Notes under the pieces: generated by a model
Databases searched by the model: none
The model's input: the letters and a program-made list of their open reading frames with translations, nothing else
What the model was told of the DNA's origin: nothing
Shown here: piece after piece, positions 1 to 8,001 of the stretch
How positions within the stretch are numbered: position 1 is the first letter of the stretch
Layout of the letters: every line of letters begins with the position of its first letter
Position numbers and translations under genes: made by a program
Assembly: GCA_020851465.1 (NCBI GenBank)
Contig: JADZCR010000010.1
Coordinates: 62,001 to 126,000 of the forward strand
DNA length: 64,000 nucleotides
Reading direction: 5' to 3'
DNA from: Phycisphaeraceae bacterium
GTDB lineage: Bacteria; Planctomycetota; Phycisphaerae; Phycisphaerales; Phycisphaeraceae

Positions 1-795
1 GCCATGCGGGCAGAAGGCGGGATTTCGCTTGTCGTACAGGAGCACAGCGTAACCGCGCATGATCTCCCCTTGGTCGCTGAGGGAAGCGGCCAGGACATTG
101 CGGACCAGTTGGTAGGTGTCAAACAGAGGGCACCGGAGATGGTCGGCGTCGGCCGACCACTGGAACAACGCGGGGACAAACTCCCAATACCGCACGCCGA
201 TGGCGGTCAGGGAGCATCGCTCAGTGCGAGCACACTGAAAGGAATAGCTGCCGTTGCAGCGTTCCGGGTCGTCTGCCTTGAGACGGGGACGAGAGCAACG
301 TCCCACATCCGTTTCTGTGAACTTGCATTCAACGGCGACGCGGGGAATCGCCTCGACGAACACGTCAACCGAAGTCTGTCGCGGCTCCCGCAACACCTCA
401 ATCTTGCGCTCCAAAGAGATGGCCGTCCCTTGCGGGTCCAAAGCCTCAAACGGCCGGAGCCCTTCCTCGGTCATGACGGGGTTGAGAAGATGGCAGAGTC
501 GCATCGCCTTAAGGTTACCGAAGAGCGACTGTGCGAGGGCCTGAGAACTCTTCATGCTGCGAAACCATCGGTGTCGTTCCTGCCGCGGGAGGAACGAACG
601 CACCGCATCGGCCTCGGAGGCGTTGAGGGAAGGATCAACGAGCACGTTACGGACGGCTGCCGGCTTCACGAACACAGGCGGCCGGCCATCCTCACGCGCC
701 TGCCTGTCGAAGAGCGCCGGGTCCGAGCCGAACCTGCTCTGGCGATATTGCCAGAATCGATCAACAACTTGGGTGATGTACGAGGGCGTCTGCAT
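1..795 (-). CDS. PGN_0703-like putative restriction endonuclease, 3' end outside the window
   Basis: An open frame on the minus strand starts at an ATG ending at 795, with an in-frame TGA directly upstream, and runs off the left edge after 265 codons. The protein resembles the PGN_0703 family of PD-(D/E)XK-type nucleases. Visible pieces are VDVFVEAIPRVAVECKFTE (an E-x-K-like nuclease core near residues 145-165), a cysteine-bearing stretch with CNGSYSF, and the tail motif YAVLLYDKRNPAF. These proteins probably cut DNA as stand-alone defence nucleases, but that is inferred from the fold. No partner methylase is seen on this side. The family call is from memory of its motifs and is moderately sure. 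Confidence 0.6.
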   Translation of the reverse strand, partial: MQTPSYITQVVDRFWQYRQSRFGSDPALFDRQAREDGRPPVFVKPAAVRNVLVDPSLNASEADAVRSFLPRQERHRWFRSMKSSQALAQSLFGNLKAMRLCHLLNPVMTEEGLRPFEALDPQGTAISLERKIEVLREPRQTSVDVFVEAIPRVAVECKFTETDVGRCSRPRLKADDPERCNGSYSFQCARTERCSLTAIGVRYWEFVPALFQWSADADHLRCPLFDTYQLVRNVLAASLSDQGEIMRGYAVLLYDKRNPAFCPHG

Positions 796-801
796 TCAGG
801 A

Positions 802-819
802 CTTCGATTGTAATCGAAG
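802..819. promoter_or_regulatory. inverted repeat just upstream of the PGN_0703-like gene
   Basis: CTTCGATT-GT-AATCGAAG is a perfect 8-bp inverted repeat ending seven bases before the start codon of the minus-strand nuclease gene. It could be an operator or a 5' leader hairpin. There is no direct evidence of function. Confidence 0.4.
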
Positions 820-1222
820 CGAAATGCTGTCCGCTATGCCGGCGTATGTCTACCGGCGTAACAACCTGCGTCTCCTGACAACTTTCCCCTTCCGACGGCC
901 GGCACCTCCGTCGATCACGCGACGGTGGTAACGAAGCAGACACAACATTCCGACGCCCTGGTTGACCAGCATATGGCGCGGGCACGCGAACTGGCCGACC
1001 AGGTGCGCGATCTGGCGAGGAAGACTGCCGAGCAATACAGCGGCTGACCGAGAAAAGTGAGGGGCGCAAGGATAGCATAGTCACGCTGGCGGGCGGATGA
1101 ACCGCGCCTCGCTTCCGGCAGCGTCAACGCGAGACGGGCCAGACCACGCCCCGCCTTGGCGAACGTGTTCTTTGCCCTCTTCGGCATTATTCATGAAACT
1201 GACGACAGCACGAGGTGACCAC
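820..1222. other. 403-bp stretch without a convincing gene
   Basis: Only a short plus-strand frame with a possible GTG start at 925 and a stop at 1047 is seen. Its peptide ends in an amphipathic run (MARARELADQVRDLARKTAE). It has no recognised domain and no clear ribosome binding site, so it is not called as a gene. Confidence 0.4.
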
Positions 1223-1558
1223 ATGGCAATGGGCATCACATACGTCTGCGGAGGGTGCAAGCACGCCATTATCGCTTGGGATGACGGCAACCCCTATTAC
1301 ATTGATAAGTCCGGGGCTAAACAGTACGCCTACCACCCGGACCATGATAATCTGGCTCGGTGCATCGGAAATGACTCGGAGCACGTTTGCCTGGCCTGTG
1401 GCAAGGAGTTCATGGTCGATTCCCGATCACCCGTGGAGAAATGTCCAAAGTGCAAGTCGCCTGACATTGTTGACGTGTGCGACCTGGGAGGCCGCCGTTG
1501 CCCATACTGTCGGGCAGGCGTGTTCGCTGCCGATCCGAGCTCGTTCTGCATCTCGTAG
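1223..1558 (+). CDS. zinc-ribbon protein, possibly cut short by an amber codon
   Basis: This is a 111-residue protein rich in paired cysteines: CGGC near residue 8, CLAC near 58, CPKC near 77 and CPYC near 95. These would form one or two zinc ribbons. The ATG at 1223 follows GAGGTG at a workable distance. After the TAG at 1556 the same frame stays open to 1720 and continues with plausible protein (HTLDELRAQCRTCRRHQHD, another C-x2-C pair). The annotated end may therefore be a nonsense mutation in a longer gene. The function is unknown; zinc ribbons of this kind usually bind nucleic acid or protein. Confidence 0.55.
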   Translation: MAMGITYVCGGCKHAIIAWDDGNPYYIDKSGAKQYAYHPDHDNLARCIGNDSEHVCLACGKEFMVDSRSPVEKCPKCKSPDIVDVCDLGGRRCPYCRAGVFAADPSSFCIS

Positions 1559-1643
1559 CAACACCCGAATCACCACACGCTTGATGAGCTGCGTGCCCAG
1601 TGCCGAACGTGTCGTCGGCACCAGCATGACCGCAGGCGTCGCA

Positions 1644-1684
1644 CGATGGCTTGCTGCACTGGTCTTACACCTGTAGCCTGTGCC
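1644..1684 (+). repeat. 41-bp direct repeat, copy 1
   Basis: It is identical over 41 bp to 4030-4070, beginning CGATGGCTTGCTGCACTGG. Here it joins the tail of the zinc-ribbon reading frame to a nucleoside phosphorylase fragment. In copy 2 it is part of a DUF4091-type gene fragment. The sequences on both sides of the two copies are unrelated, so the repeat marks a recombination junction. Confidence 0.85.
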
Positions 1685-1698
1685 GACAGCGTCCGCAC

Positions 1699-1968
1699 AT
1701 GGGGGCGAGTTGGACCATAGACGCGCCCTACCGCGAAACCCGCGAAGAAATCCAGCAGCACCAGGGTGATGGTGTAATGACTGTTGAGATGGAGGCTTCA
1801 GCCCTGTTTGCGGTAGGCACGTATCGGAAGGCAGAGATCGCTGCCGCTTTCACAGTCAGCGACTACGTTGCCGCTGATCCGTGGCAGCCACATTTTGATA
1901 CCGATGCGACCAGTCGAGGGCTCCAAACTTTGCTCGATAATGCCATCACCGTCCTCAACGAAGCCTAA
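1699..1968 (+). pseudogene. C-terminal fragment of a uridine/purine nucleoside phosphorylase
   Basis: The frame reads TIDAPYRETREEI, then VEMEASALFAV, then a VSD motif and a normal-looking C-terminus ending in TAA. These are the nucleobase- and ribose-binding landmarks of the PNP_UDP_1 family, including the VEME motif that contacts the ribose. Only about the last 90 residues are present; the phosphate-binding N-terminal two thirds are missing. The sequence before them is the 41-bp repeat and unrelated DNA. It cannot be a working phosphorylase. The frame is open back to 1651, so a short fusion peptide could still be made. Confidence 0.7.
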
Positions 1969-1996
1969 CCCGGCATGACCATGGGCGAGAAACGCA

Positions 1997-2815
1997 ATGC
2001 GAATCGTGGAGCTTCAACCCGCGCCCTTCCACACGTTGCCTTACTCGAACGTGTCGAGCAGCCGCCAGGTCGTGGCGGCGCAGTTGCCGTTTCTACGCGC
2101 GACGGTGGATTCTTTGCCGGCGGCGCTGGATGCGATCATTGTGGCAGCGGACCTGCAAGGCCGGGAGATGGCCGACAACTATAGCCGGCCCACCAAGTTG
2201 CTCGGGGAGATGCTGGCTGCGGAGATCGGCGTCTTGCGCGAACGGGGGGAACTCCCGTCCAAAGACAAAACGGCTGTCATCGTAGCCGGGGACCTGTTTG
2301 CTCGCCCTGACATGGATCGCCGTGGCGGATCGGGCGACGTTCGGCCGGCTTGGCTGGCCCTGGCGGGTGCGTGCCGGTGGATTGTCGGCGTGGCGGGAAA
2401 CCACGACGTGTTCGGTCCAAGGCCTTCGATCCCCGACTTCCAGGCCTTCCTGCGCACGCCCGGGGTGCATTTCTTGGACGATGTCATGGTCGAGATCGAT
2501 GGCCTAAAGATCGCCGGGCTGTCAGGCATCGTCGGCAACCCGCGCAAGCCATTTCGTCGCGAGGAGCAGGCATTTGCCGACGCTCTGGGGTACTTGGCGT
2601 TGGCCGGTCCCGATCTGCTTATCGCGCACGACGGGCCCGACATCGAGAACACTGACCTTCGCGGCTGGGCATCAATCCGTCGTGCGCTGGAAGCTTCACG
2701 ACCGACCCTCATGGTTCGCGGCCACGCCCATTGGGACAAGCCGGTGGCTTCCTTGGCGAACGGCACCCAGGTTCTCAACGTCGACGCGAGAGTGGTCGTG
2801 CTCCGCCGCCGATAG
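1997..2815 (+). CDS. calcineurin-like metallophosphoesterase
   Basis: This 272-residue phosphoesterase has the family motifs in order: IIVAADLQG near residue 50, VAGDLF near 97, GNHDVFG near 135, IAHDGPD near 212 and GHAHWD near 243. These bind two metal ions in a hydrolase for phosphomono- or diesters. In the first motif the usual D-x-H/DLHG is replaced by DLQG, so one metal ligand may differ. The substrate cannot be told from sequence; candidates are nucleotides, nucleic acids or phosphoproteins. It starts 29 bp after the phosphorylase fragment and ends in TAG, so TAG is used as a normal stop here. Confidence 0.75.
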   Translation: MRIVELQPAPFHTLPYSNVSSSRQVVAAQLPFLRATVDSLPAALDAIIVAADLQGREMADNYSRPTKLLGEMLAAEIGVLRERGELPSKDKTAVIVAGDLFARPDMDRRGGSGDVRPAWLALAGACRWIVGVAGNHDVFGPRPSIPDFQAFLRTPGVHFLDDVMVEIDGLKIAGLSGIVGNPRKPFRREEQAFADALGYLALAGPDLLIAHDGPDIENTDLRGWASIRRALEASRPTLMVRGHAHWDKPVASLANGTQVLNVDARVVVLRRR

Positions 2816-3013
2816 GAGTCGAGCGGCACATGCTGACGCTCGTAGCGACGATTCAAATGCGCTCTCAAATGAAGGACCTCCGGCGTTATGATGCTTCCTC
2901 GTCCAGACCCGAGCGTAGCGCGAGTGCAAGCGTTCGCGTTCACCTGGCACCGAGGGGTAATCGTCGCGACGTAGGCTGCATATTACAAATCGAGCCGTAA
3001 CGGATGCGGACCC

Positions 3014-3523
3014 TTACTCGATTGGATGATCCCTATCCGACGCCAGAAAATAGAGCCGGCCCCAGTTATCAGCTACCACTACGACACGACCATGGGCATA
3101 CGTCGGGTTTCCCGAGAAGCTGTCATTGAGTTTGGTGCTGACTTGGCAATCGCCCGAAAGCAGAATTGACAATAACTTCGCCGGAATGTCCTTGCGATTC
3201 GCAGCTTTCCACTCAAAGCTATGCTGGAGTTTCTTGGCTGCATCTTCCGACAGATCAGCAGTGCCCAGCAATTCCATTCGAATGTCCGATGGGGATGGCA
3301 CGCCTCGTGATGCGGAATCCTTTGTGACTGCGTAGTCGGCGGATACCACATCAATCGCATTAAGGTTCGGCAAGAACTTCAGCATGTCTGCAACAGAGGT
3401 ACTTCTAGTCGTTGAGGCGGCAGAAGTTGCTCGACCGCACGAAGAAACGCTCATCACCAATACCCCAAGCATGATGGCCAAGGCAGCGCCGATCATAGGC
3501 CGAATATGTAATGTCGAATGCAT
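3014..3523 (-). CDS. hypothetical lipoprotein
   Basis: This 169-residue protein has a basic-hydrophobic signal peptide (residues 6-28) ending in a lipobox-like MSVSSC, so it is probably lipid-anchored outside the cytoplasm. The mature part has no domain I recognise; it holds a short motif VVVADNWGRLYFLASD near the end that looks like a beta-rich fold. It shares its strand with the broken gene at 3539-3990, which ends 15 bp upstream, so the two may once have been co-transcribed. Function unknown. Confidence 0.6.
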   Translation of the reverse strand: MHSTLHIRPMIGAALAIMLGVLVMSVSSCGRATSAASTTRSTSVADMLKFLPNLNAIDVVSADYAVTKDSASRGVPSPSDIRMELLGTADLSEDAAKKLQHSFEWKAANRKDIPAKLLSILLSGDCQVSTKLNDSFSGNPTYAHGRVVVVADNWGRLYFLASDRDHPIE

Positions 3524-3538
3524 TGAGTAACCCCGGAG

Positions 3539-3990
3539 TTAACGCCTCCCCGATCCACTACGCCTTGGGTCGCCATCAACCTGCGTCATTTTTTCGGCCT
3601 CACCCTTCTTCCATGTGATAGTGCGTGTTACTTGCCCTCGCGAGTAAAATGACTTTGCCCAACCAAAGACCTCAAATCGGCCATTCTCATTATCCGGAAG
3701 GCCAGTGGCTATATCAGCCTATCCCTTGTTGAAGTTGTGGAAATCCTCCATGTCCACCGCGATTTTCAGTGTATAGGTGCATTTGGCTGGGTCATAGGTA
3801 ACCGTACCGGTTCCCCAGATGTTGTGCCCGCCTAGTGCTTTCTGCCAATCTTCTGTGCTACTGTTCACCAACCTCGCCGACGTAGAATAGACACTAAACT
3901 GTTGCATCTTCCCGTCATGCTCTCGCTCAATATCGGTTTGCGCGCCGGCAAGTTCCGCTTTGAATCCATTGTCAATTCCCCCATCGTCTG
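3539..3990 (-). pseudogene. broken hypothetical gene with an in-frame amber codon and a lost 5' end
   Basis: The minus-strand frame from about 3990 encodes a coherent protein (QQFSVYSTSARLVN, GTGTVTYDPAKCTYTLKI, DMEDFHNFNKG) up to a TAG at 3719-3721. It then continues in the same frame for 59 codons (ADIATGLPDNENGRFEVFGW, SFYSRGQVTRTITWKKG) to a TAA at 3539. Both halves look like one domain, so the TAG is probably a nonsense mutation. The sequence beyond about 3990 belongs to an unrelated DUF4091 fragment, so the start of the gene is missing. The style resembles C-terminal modules of secreted polymorphic proteins; that is only an impression. Confidence 0.55.
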
Positions 3991-4094
3991 CAATCGCATT
4001 CTCTATTGGCTGGCTTGGTCGCTCCATCTCGATGGCTTGCTGCACTGGTCTTACACCTGTAGCCTGTGCCAACAGCCTTTTCCAGAGCCTTCTC
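3987..4094 (+). pseudogene. fragment of the 3' part of a second DUF4091 gene
   Basis: The segment from about 3987 to 4070 closely matches the downstream gene near 5370-5440. Both encode NRIL(Y/F)WLAWSLHL followed by LHW, and 21 bp around CTGGCTTGGTCGCTCCATCTC-like sequence is the same. It therefore appears to be the remnant of a tandem paralogue, cut at both ends, lying just before the start of the intact gene. It includes copy 2 of the 41-bp repeat. Confidence 0.65.
4030..4070 (+). repeat. 41-bp direct repeat, copy 2
   Basis: It is identical to 1644-1684. This copy lies inside the DUF4091-type fragment, so it is probably nearer to the source of the repeat than copy 1. Confidence 0.85.
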
Positions 4095-5837
4095 ATGACG
4101 ATCACCTGGTGGACCACGCACTCCCTGGCCAAAATCTTTCCCGACAGCCAGCCCGGCCATGCGCCCAGCCGGCAGATCGAGCTTTGGGCCGCCCGCGGCG
4201 AACGCGAGGACGCCCAGGTAGCCATCCTTCCTGCGTCCGTGCAGGAAGGCCGAATCATCTCCGGCGTGCGGATCAACGGAGCTAATTTTTCCTTCAGCGC
4301 TCTGACAGGCCCGCGCGGGGCGAAGATTCCCCGCTCCTGTCTGGAGGGCTTCTGGCAGTGGTACGTCTTCGTTCACGATAATCCGCGGGGCAACCGCGAT
4401 CGCTCGACCGTGCTCCGCACCGCCCCGGGATTTTTTCCCGACGCCTTTCTCGAAGACAAGCAGACGACCCTGCGGGGCGGCATGACCACGCCCTTGTGGG
4501 TGCGGCTGAGCGTCCCCGCCGACGCAGTCCCCGGCGATTACCGCGGAAGCCTGACCATCCGCCTGCCTCAGCCAAACGGCGAGGTGCAAACCATTCGCGT
4601 CCCGATCCGCCTGCACGTCTGGCCGTTCACGATTCCCGCTCGGCCCAGCCTGCGGCATACCGAGTGGTGCTACCCCAATCTGGTCGCCGACTATTACCAC
4701 GTCAAACACTGGTCGGAAGAACACTGGCAGTGGCTTGCCCGCATCGCCCGCGACATGGTCGAGCATCGCCAGGACACCATCTTCACCCCTTTTAGCAATC
4801 TGGTCATCATCACCCGGCAGGACAATGGCCGCCTGCACATGGACATGAGCCGTCTGGACCGCTGGCTGGACACCTTCCTGGGCGCCGGCCTGCAGTGGAT
4901 CGAAGGCACCCATGTCGCCAGCCGTGTGGGCGACTGGCACTCCCAGTTCAGTTGGAACCGCTTTGCCATCCGCGATCAGCGCGGCAAGGTCATCGACACT
5001 TCCGTCAAGGCGATGACCGATGCCCAGTTTGAGCCGATCATTCGCGGCTTGATCAAGGCTGTTTATGCCCACCTGGAAAAACGCGGCCTGCGGAAGCGCT
5101 GCTTCCAGCACGTAGCCGACGAGCCGCTGCCGTCAAACCTCAAGAGCTGGAAGCGGCTGGCGGGAAAAATCCACCGCTGGATTCCCGATGTTCCCCGCAT
5201 CGACGCGGTCATGAGCGAAGGGCTTGAAGACTACTGCGAAATTCGCGTGCCCCAGATTCAGGAGATCCACGGACCCGCCAAAGCCGACGGCAAGGGGCAG
5301 ATGTGGGCCTACACCTGCCTGGCGCCTCAGGGCATCTACCCCAACCGCTTCCTCGACTTCGCCTCGATCCGCAACCGCATTCTCTTCTGGCTGGCTTGGT
5401 CGCTCCATCTCAAGGGCTATCTGCACTGGGGCTATGCCTACTGGACCCGCTGGCCGCAGGTGCCCGCTGAGGTGCCGCTTTCGCCGTGGTTCGACGCCGC
5501 CGCCGCCAGCCACTATTGCTGCGACAGCCAACCCCTGCCCGCGGGTGATCCGCACATCGTCTATCCGGGCAAGGATTCGATCTGCTCATCCCTGCGCTGG
5601 GAAGTAGTCCGCAAGGGCATGGAAGATTACGAGATGCTGAAGCTGCTCGAACAAGCCGTCCGCCGCCCGCAAAAGCGCGACCGACAGGCTTTGGCCAAAG
5701 GTCGGGCCTTGCTCGAACAGGTCCGCACCGCCATTGCCCCCAGCCCCGCCGGGCACAGCCATGACGCCGAACAACTGCTGGACATCCGCCGTCAGATCGG
5801 TGACACCATCGCCCGCCTGACTCCGCAGGCGCGATGA
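4095..5837 (+). CDS. DUF4091 / GH123-like glycoside hydrolase
   Basis: This 580-residue protein has a beta-sandwich N-terminal part (PLWVRLSVPADAVPGDYRG near residue 135, then IRLHVWPF) and a TIM-barrel-like part. The motif HVADEPLP near residue 340 carries the paired acidic residues expected at a GH123-type active site. The C-terminus has the DUF4091 signatures LFWLAWSLHLKGYLHWGY and RWEVVRKGMEDYEML. It probably acts on glycans containing N-acetylhexosamine. The ATG at 4095 was chosen because homology-like sequence begins there (MTITWWTTHSLAKIF); the open frame upstream is the paralogue fragment. No signal peptide is evident at this start, which is unusual for such enzymes. Confidence 0.75.
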   Translation: MTITWWTTHSLAKIFPDSQPGHAPSRQIELWAARGEREDAQVAILPASVQEGRIISGVRINGANFSFSALTGPRGAKIPRSCLEGFWQWYVFVHDNPRGNRDRSTVLRTAPGFFPDAFLEDKQTTLRGGMTTPLWVRLSVPADAVPGDYRGSLTIRLPQPNGEVQTIRVPIRLHVWPFTIPARPSLRHTEWCYPNLVADYYHVKHWSEEHWQWLARIARDMVEHRQDTIFTPFSNLVIITRQDNGRLHMDMSRLDRWLDTFLGAGLQWIEGTHVASRVGDWHSQFSWNRFAIRDQRGKVIDTSVKAMTDAQFEPIIRGLIKAVYAHLEKRGLRKRCFQHVADEPLPSNLKSWKRLAGKIHRWIPDVPRIDAVMSEGLEDYCEIRVPQIQEIHGPAKADGKGQMWAYTCLAPQGIYPNRFLDFASIRNRILFWLAWSLHLKGYLHWGYAYWTRWPQVPAEVPLSPWFDAAAASHYCCDSQPLPAGDPHIVYPGKDSICSSLRWEVVRKGMEDYEMLKLLEQAVRRPQKRDRQALAKGRALLEQVRTAIAPSPAGHSHDAEQLLDIRRQIGDTIARLTPQAR

Positions 5838-5871
5838 CGCTCATTCCGTGCCGCGACTTATCGCGCTTGGA

Positions 5872-7443
5872 TCACCAGCGGCGGTGCTTGACCGGGGCGG
5901 TTCCCTTTTCCAGATTCACCAGCATGTAACGCAGCGCATCGCACACGTGGTCCGGGCCATCTTTCACCGGATTCGGGTCGTTGGGTTTCTTGATGTTGAA
6001 GTGATATTGCCTCAGACCCAGGATCAAGGCCTCGCACCGCGGATGGATGATGAGCGTGCCGCGATCGAGGCGGCGACGGATGATCTCGATGCCGGTGCGG
6101 ATCGGTGACGCCATGCGCCGGATTCGATAGCCAAACCGACGCAGACAGGCGATGTCCGACACGCCGGTCTGCGAGTTCCGCGAGTCGCCCGCCGGATCAA
6201 CACCGATCCATTCCGGCCGGGGCCACGCGCGCTGCTCGATCCAGCGGCAATGCGTGTCCATCGTCAGGCCCGCCTGCAAATACTCATCCACAATCTCAAC
6301 GACACGATCCGTCACCGGCGCATCAGCCGGCCCGTGCAATCGACCCCACAACATCACCAGCGGACTGCGAATGCCAAAGTCCATCCCCGCAATAAACATC
6401 CCATCGCTCTCAGACGATTTCCGCTCTGCCGACTTCGGCTGCGACTGGACAGACGCGGACGCTTTCTCCGTTTCCTCCACCTTCGGCGGCTCAATCACGT
6501 GCTTTTCCGGCACGAATGAGGGATACACATTCGCCTCCACGCTCGGACGGCTGCACATCATTTCCGAAGCCCACGCCTGATCGCTCGAGCGCCGAAATTG
6601 CGCGATCACGTCATCCACCTTGACGAATCCGTCCGCATCCCGCGCACGACCGCGGCAGTCGGCACGGATCGGACACCCTTCACAGGAACGCGCGGGCAGG
6701 CAGCGTTCGATCACATCCAGCACCGACCAGCGGATCACCCGGAAAGGCGAAGCATGAGCCGACTCGCCGCCGGCTCTGTCATCCGTCGCCGGGCCGATGA
6801 TCTCGTTCATCAGGCCAAAGGGCCGGTGAAACGTGGAGAGCGCCTCGATCGTGCCGCGCACCGCGACACCGCCGAGAGTCGCCGAACGGGTGACGCGCTG
6901 GGCCGCGTTCCACACCGTGCGATCAAACAGCTCCAGTTCATCGCAGCGGAGCTTGTGCACGCGCTGGCCGCGCACGGATGTTTCCGACTGGGCGAGCAGT
7001 TCCACTTCGCTGCCGTTGACCAGTCGCATGCGGCGCATCGTCGGGTCGTCCACGAGCAGCGGCCGCAGCAGCGGCACGGCCATCATGTTCATCAGGTGGC
7101 GATACATGTGCTCGGATTGATCGCGGCTGCCGCCAAGGATGCGGATCTGAATGCCGGGCTTGAAGAGCATGTCGAGTACCGTGGCGGCTGCGCCCAGACA
7201 GGTCTTTCCTCCGCCTCGGCTGGCCCACACCGCCAGGTCGCGGCCGGATTCAAAAAACGCGGACAACAGGTATTGAAACGGCGCATCGTTGCCCTCGACG
7301 ATCGGCTGACGCGGCACCTTGAGGCGCAGCACGTTCTGAACAAATTGATGCAGCTCGACTGCGGTGCGCGGACGCAGTGCTTCGATCTGCTGCATGATGG
7401 AGACGGCGCGCGGATGACGCGCATGATGACGGAGCGTGGTCAT
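5872..7443 (-). CDS. phage terminase large subunit
   Basis: This 523-residue DNA-packaging motor has an ATPase domain with Walker A at residues 73-82 (ASRGGGKT) and a C-terminal RNase H-like nuclease with three spaced aspartates (AGMDFG, GVDPAGD, DHVCDALRY). Between them is a cysteine cluster C-x5-C-x2-C-x5-C near residues 247-262, likely a metal or Fe-S site and not standard for terminases. The ATG at 7443 follows GGAG. Terminase normally lies directly before the portal gene, but here the next gene is a host DUF4091 gene, while the portal is 28 kb away on the other strand. Confidence 0.9.
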   Translation of the reverse strand: MTTLRHHARHPRAVSIMQQIEALRPRTAVELHQFVQNVLRLKVPRQPIVEGNDAPFQYLLSAFFESGRDLAVWASRGGGKTCLGAAATVLDMLFKPGIQIRILGGSRDQSEHMYRHLMNMMAVPLLRPLLVDDPTMRRMRLVNGSEVELLAQSETSVRGQRVHKLRCDELELFDRTVWNAAQRVTRSATLGGVAVRGTIEALSTFHRPFGLMNEIIGPATDDRAGGESAHASPFRVIRWSVLDVIERCLPARSCEGCPIRADCRGRARDADGFVKVDDVIAQFRRSSDQAWASEMMCSRPSVEANVYPSFVPEKHVIEPPKVEETEKASASVQSQPKSAERKSSESDGMFIAGMDFGIRSPLVMLWGRLHGPADAPVTDRVVEIVDEYLQAGLTMDTHCRWIEQRAWPRPEWIGVDPAGDSRNSQTGVSDIACLRRFGYRIRRMASPIRTGIEIIRRRLDRGTLIIHPRCEALILGLRQYHFNIKKPNDPNPVKDGPDHVCDALRYMLVNLEKGTAPVKHRRW

Positions 7444-7538
7444 GGTCAACTCCAGAGAAGTGAGCGGACATGGAATGAGGACGAACCTTAAACGGTCGGC
7501 GATGGGCAAAACGACGGGCGGTGTCGGCGTGTGAGCGG

Positions 7539-7955
7539 CTATTCGTCGGCTTCGGAATAAATCAGCGCGCGGAGCTGTTCGAGCGTGGCGGGCGCGGCTG
7601 CCGGGGCGGCGGGGCTGCCCTCGGTACGCTTCAACTCCAGACGGAGCAGATCGACGCATGCCTTGCGCGTCAGATCGGGATCGGCAGGCGGCTTGCCCTC
7701 CTCCTGCTGCGGGGTCGCCAGCCCGATGAGCCGTGCCGCGGCGGATCGCCGGTAACAACTGAGCATCACCTGCGTTTGCAGGTCCGCCAGCAGACACATG
7801 CCCGTGAGCGTGCTCTGCACCGATTCACGGCTGACCCACGCGGCAAGCTCGGCCGGCTTGAGCTTGTACTTTTTCGCCAGGTCGATGGGATCTTCGCCGT
7901 TGGCTGAGAGAATGTCGCTGATCATGCGTTCGGTGATTTTGTCTCCGGGTTTCAT
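7539..7955 (-). CDS. probable small terminase / DNA-binding phage protein
   Basis: This 138-residue protein starts at 7955 after AAAGGA. The N-terminal half (residues 1-50) reads like a helix-turn-helix (DPIDLAKKYKLKPAELAAWV), the usual DNA-recognition part of small terminases. A helical middle follows, then an alanine-proline-rich linker (SPAAPAAAPA) and a short acidic tail. It lies 95 bp upstream of the large terminase on the same strand. Position, size and HTH support the small-terminase role, but no family motif is decisive. Confidence 0.55.
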   Translation of the reverse strand: MKPGDKITERMISDILSANGEDPIDLAKKYKLKPAELAAWVSRESVQSTLTGMCLLADLQTQVMLSCYRRSAAARLIGLATPQQEEGKPPADPDLTRKACVDLLRLELKRTEGSPAAPAAAPATLEQLRALIYSEADE

Positions 7956-8001
7956 CGCAGTCCTTTCGTGATAATTGAAATGGGTTCCAGTGTTCGAGCG
8001 G

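Noticed and set aside
4..813. Long plus-strand frame over the left edge
   Set aside because: It is the antisense of the PGN_0703-like nuclease frame, and its protein lacks any domain-like pattern.
1..5837. Integron gene-cassette array
   Set aside because: Small unrelated genes in a row suggested cassettes, but no integrase and no paired attC-type sites (GTTRRRY with RYYYAAC) could be found between them.
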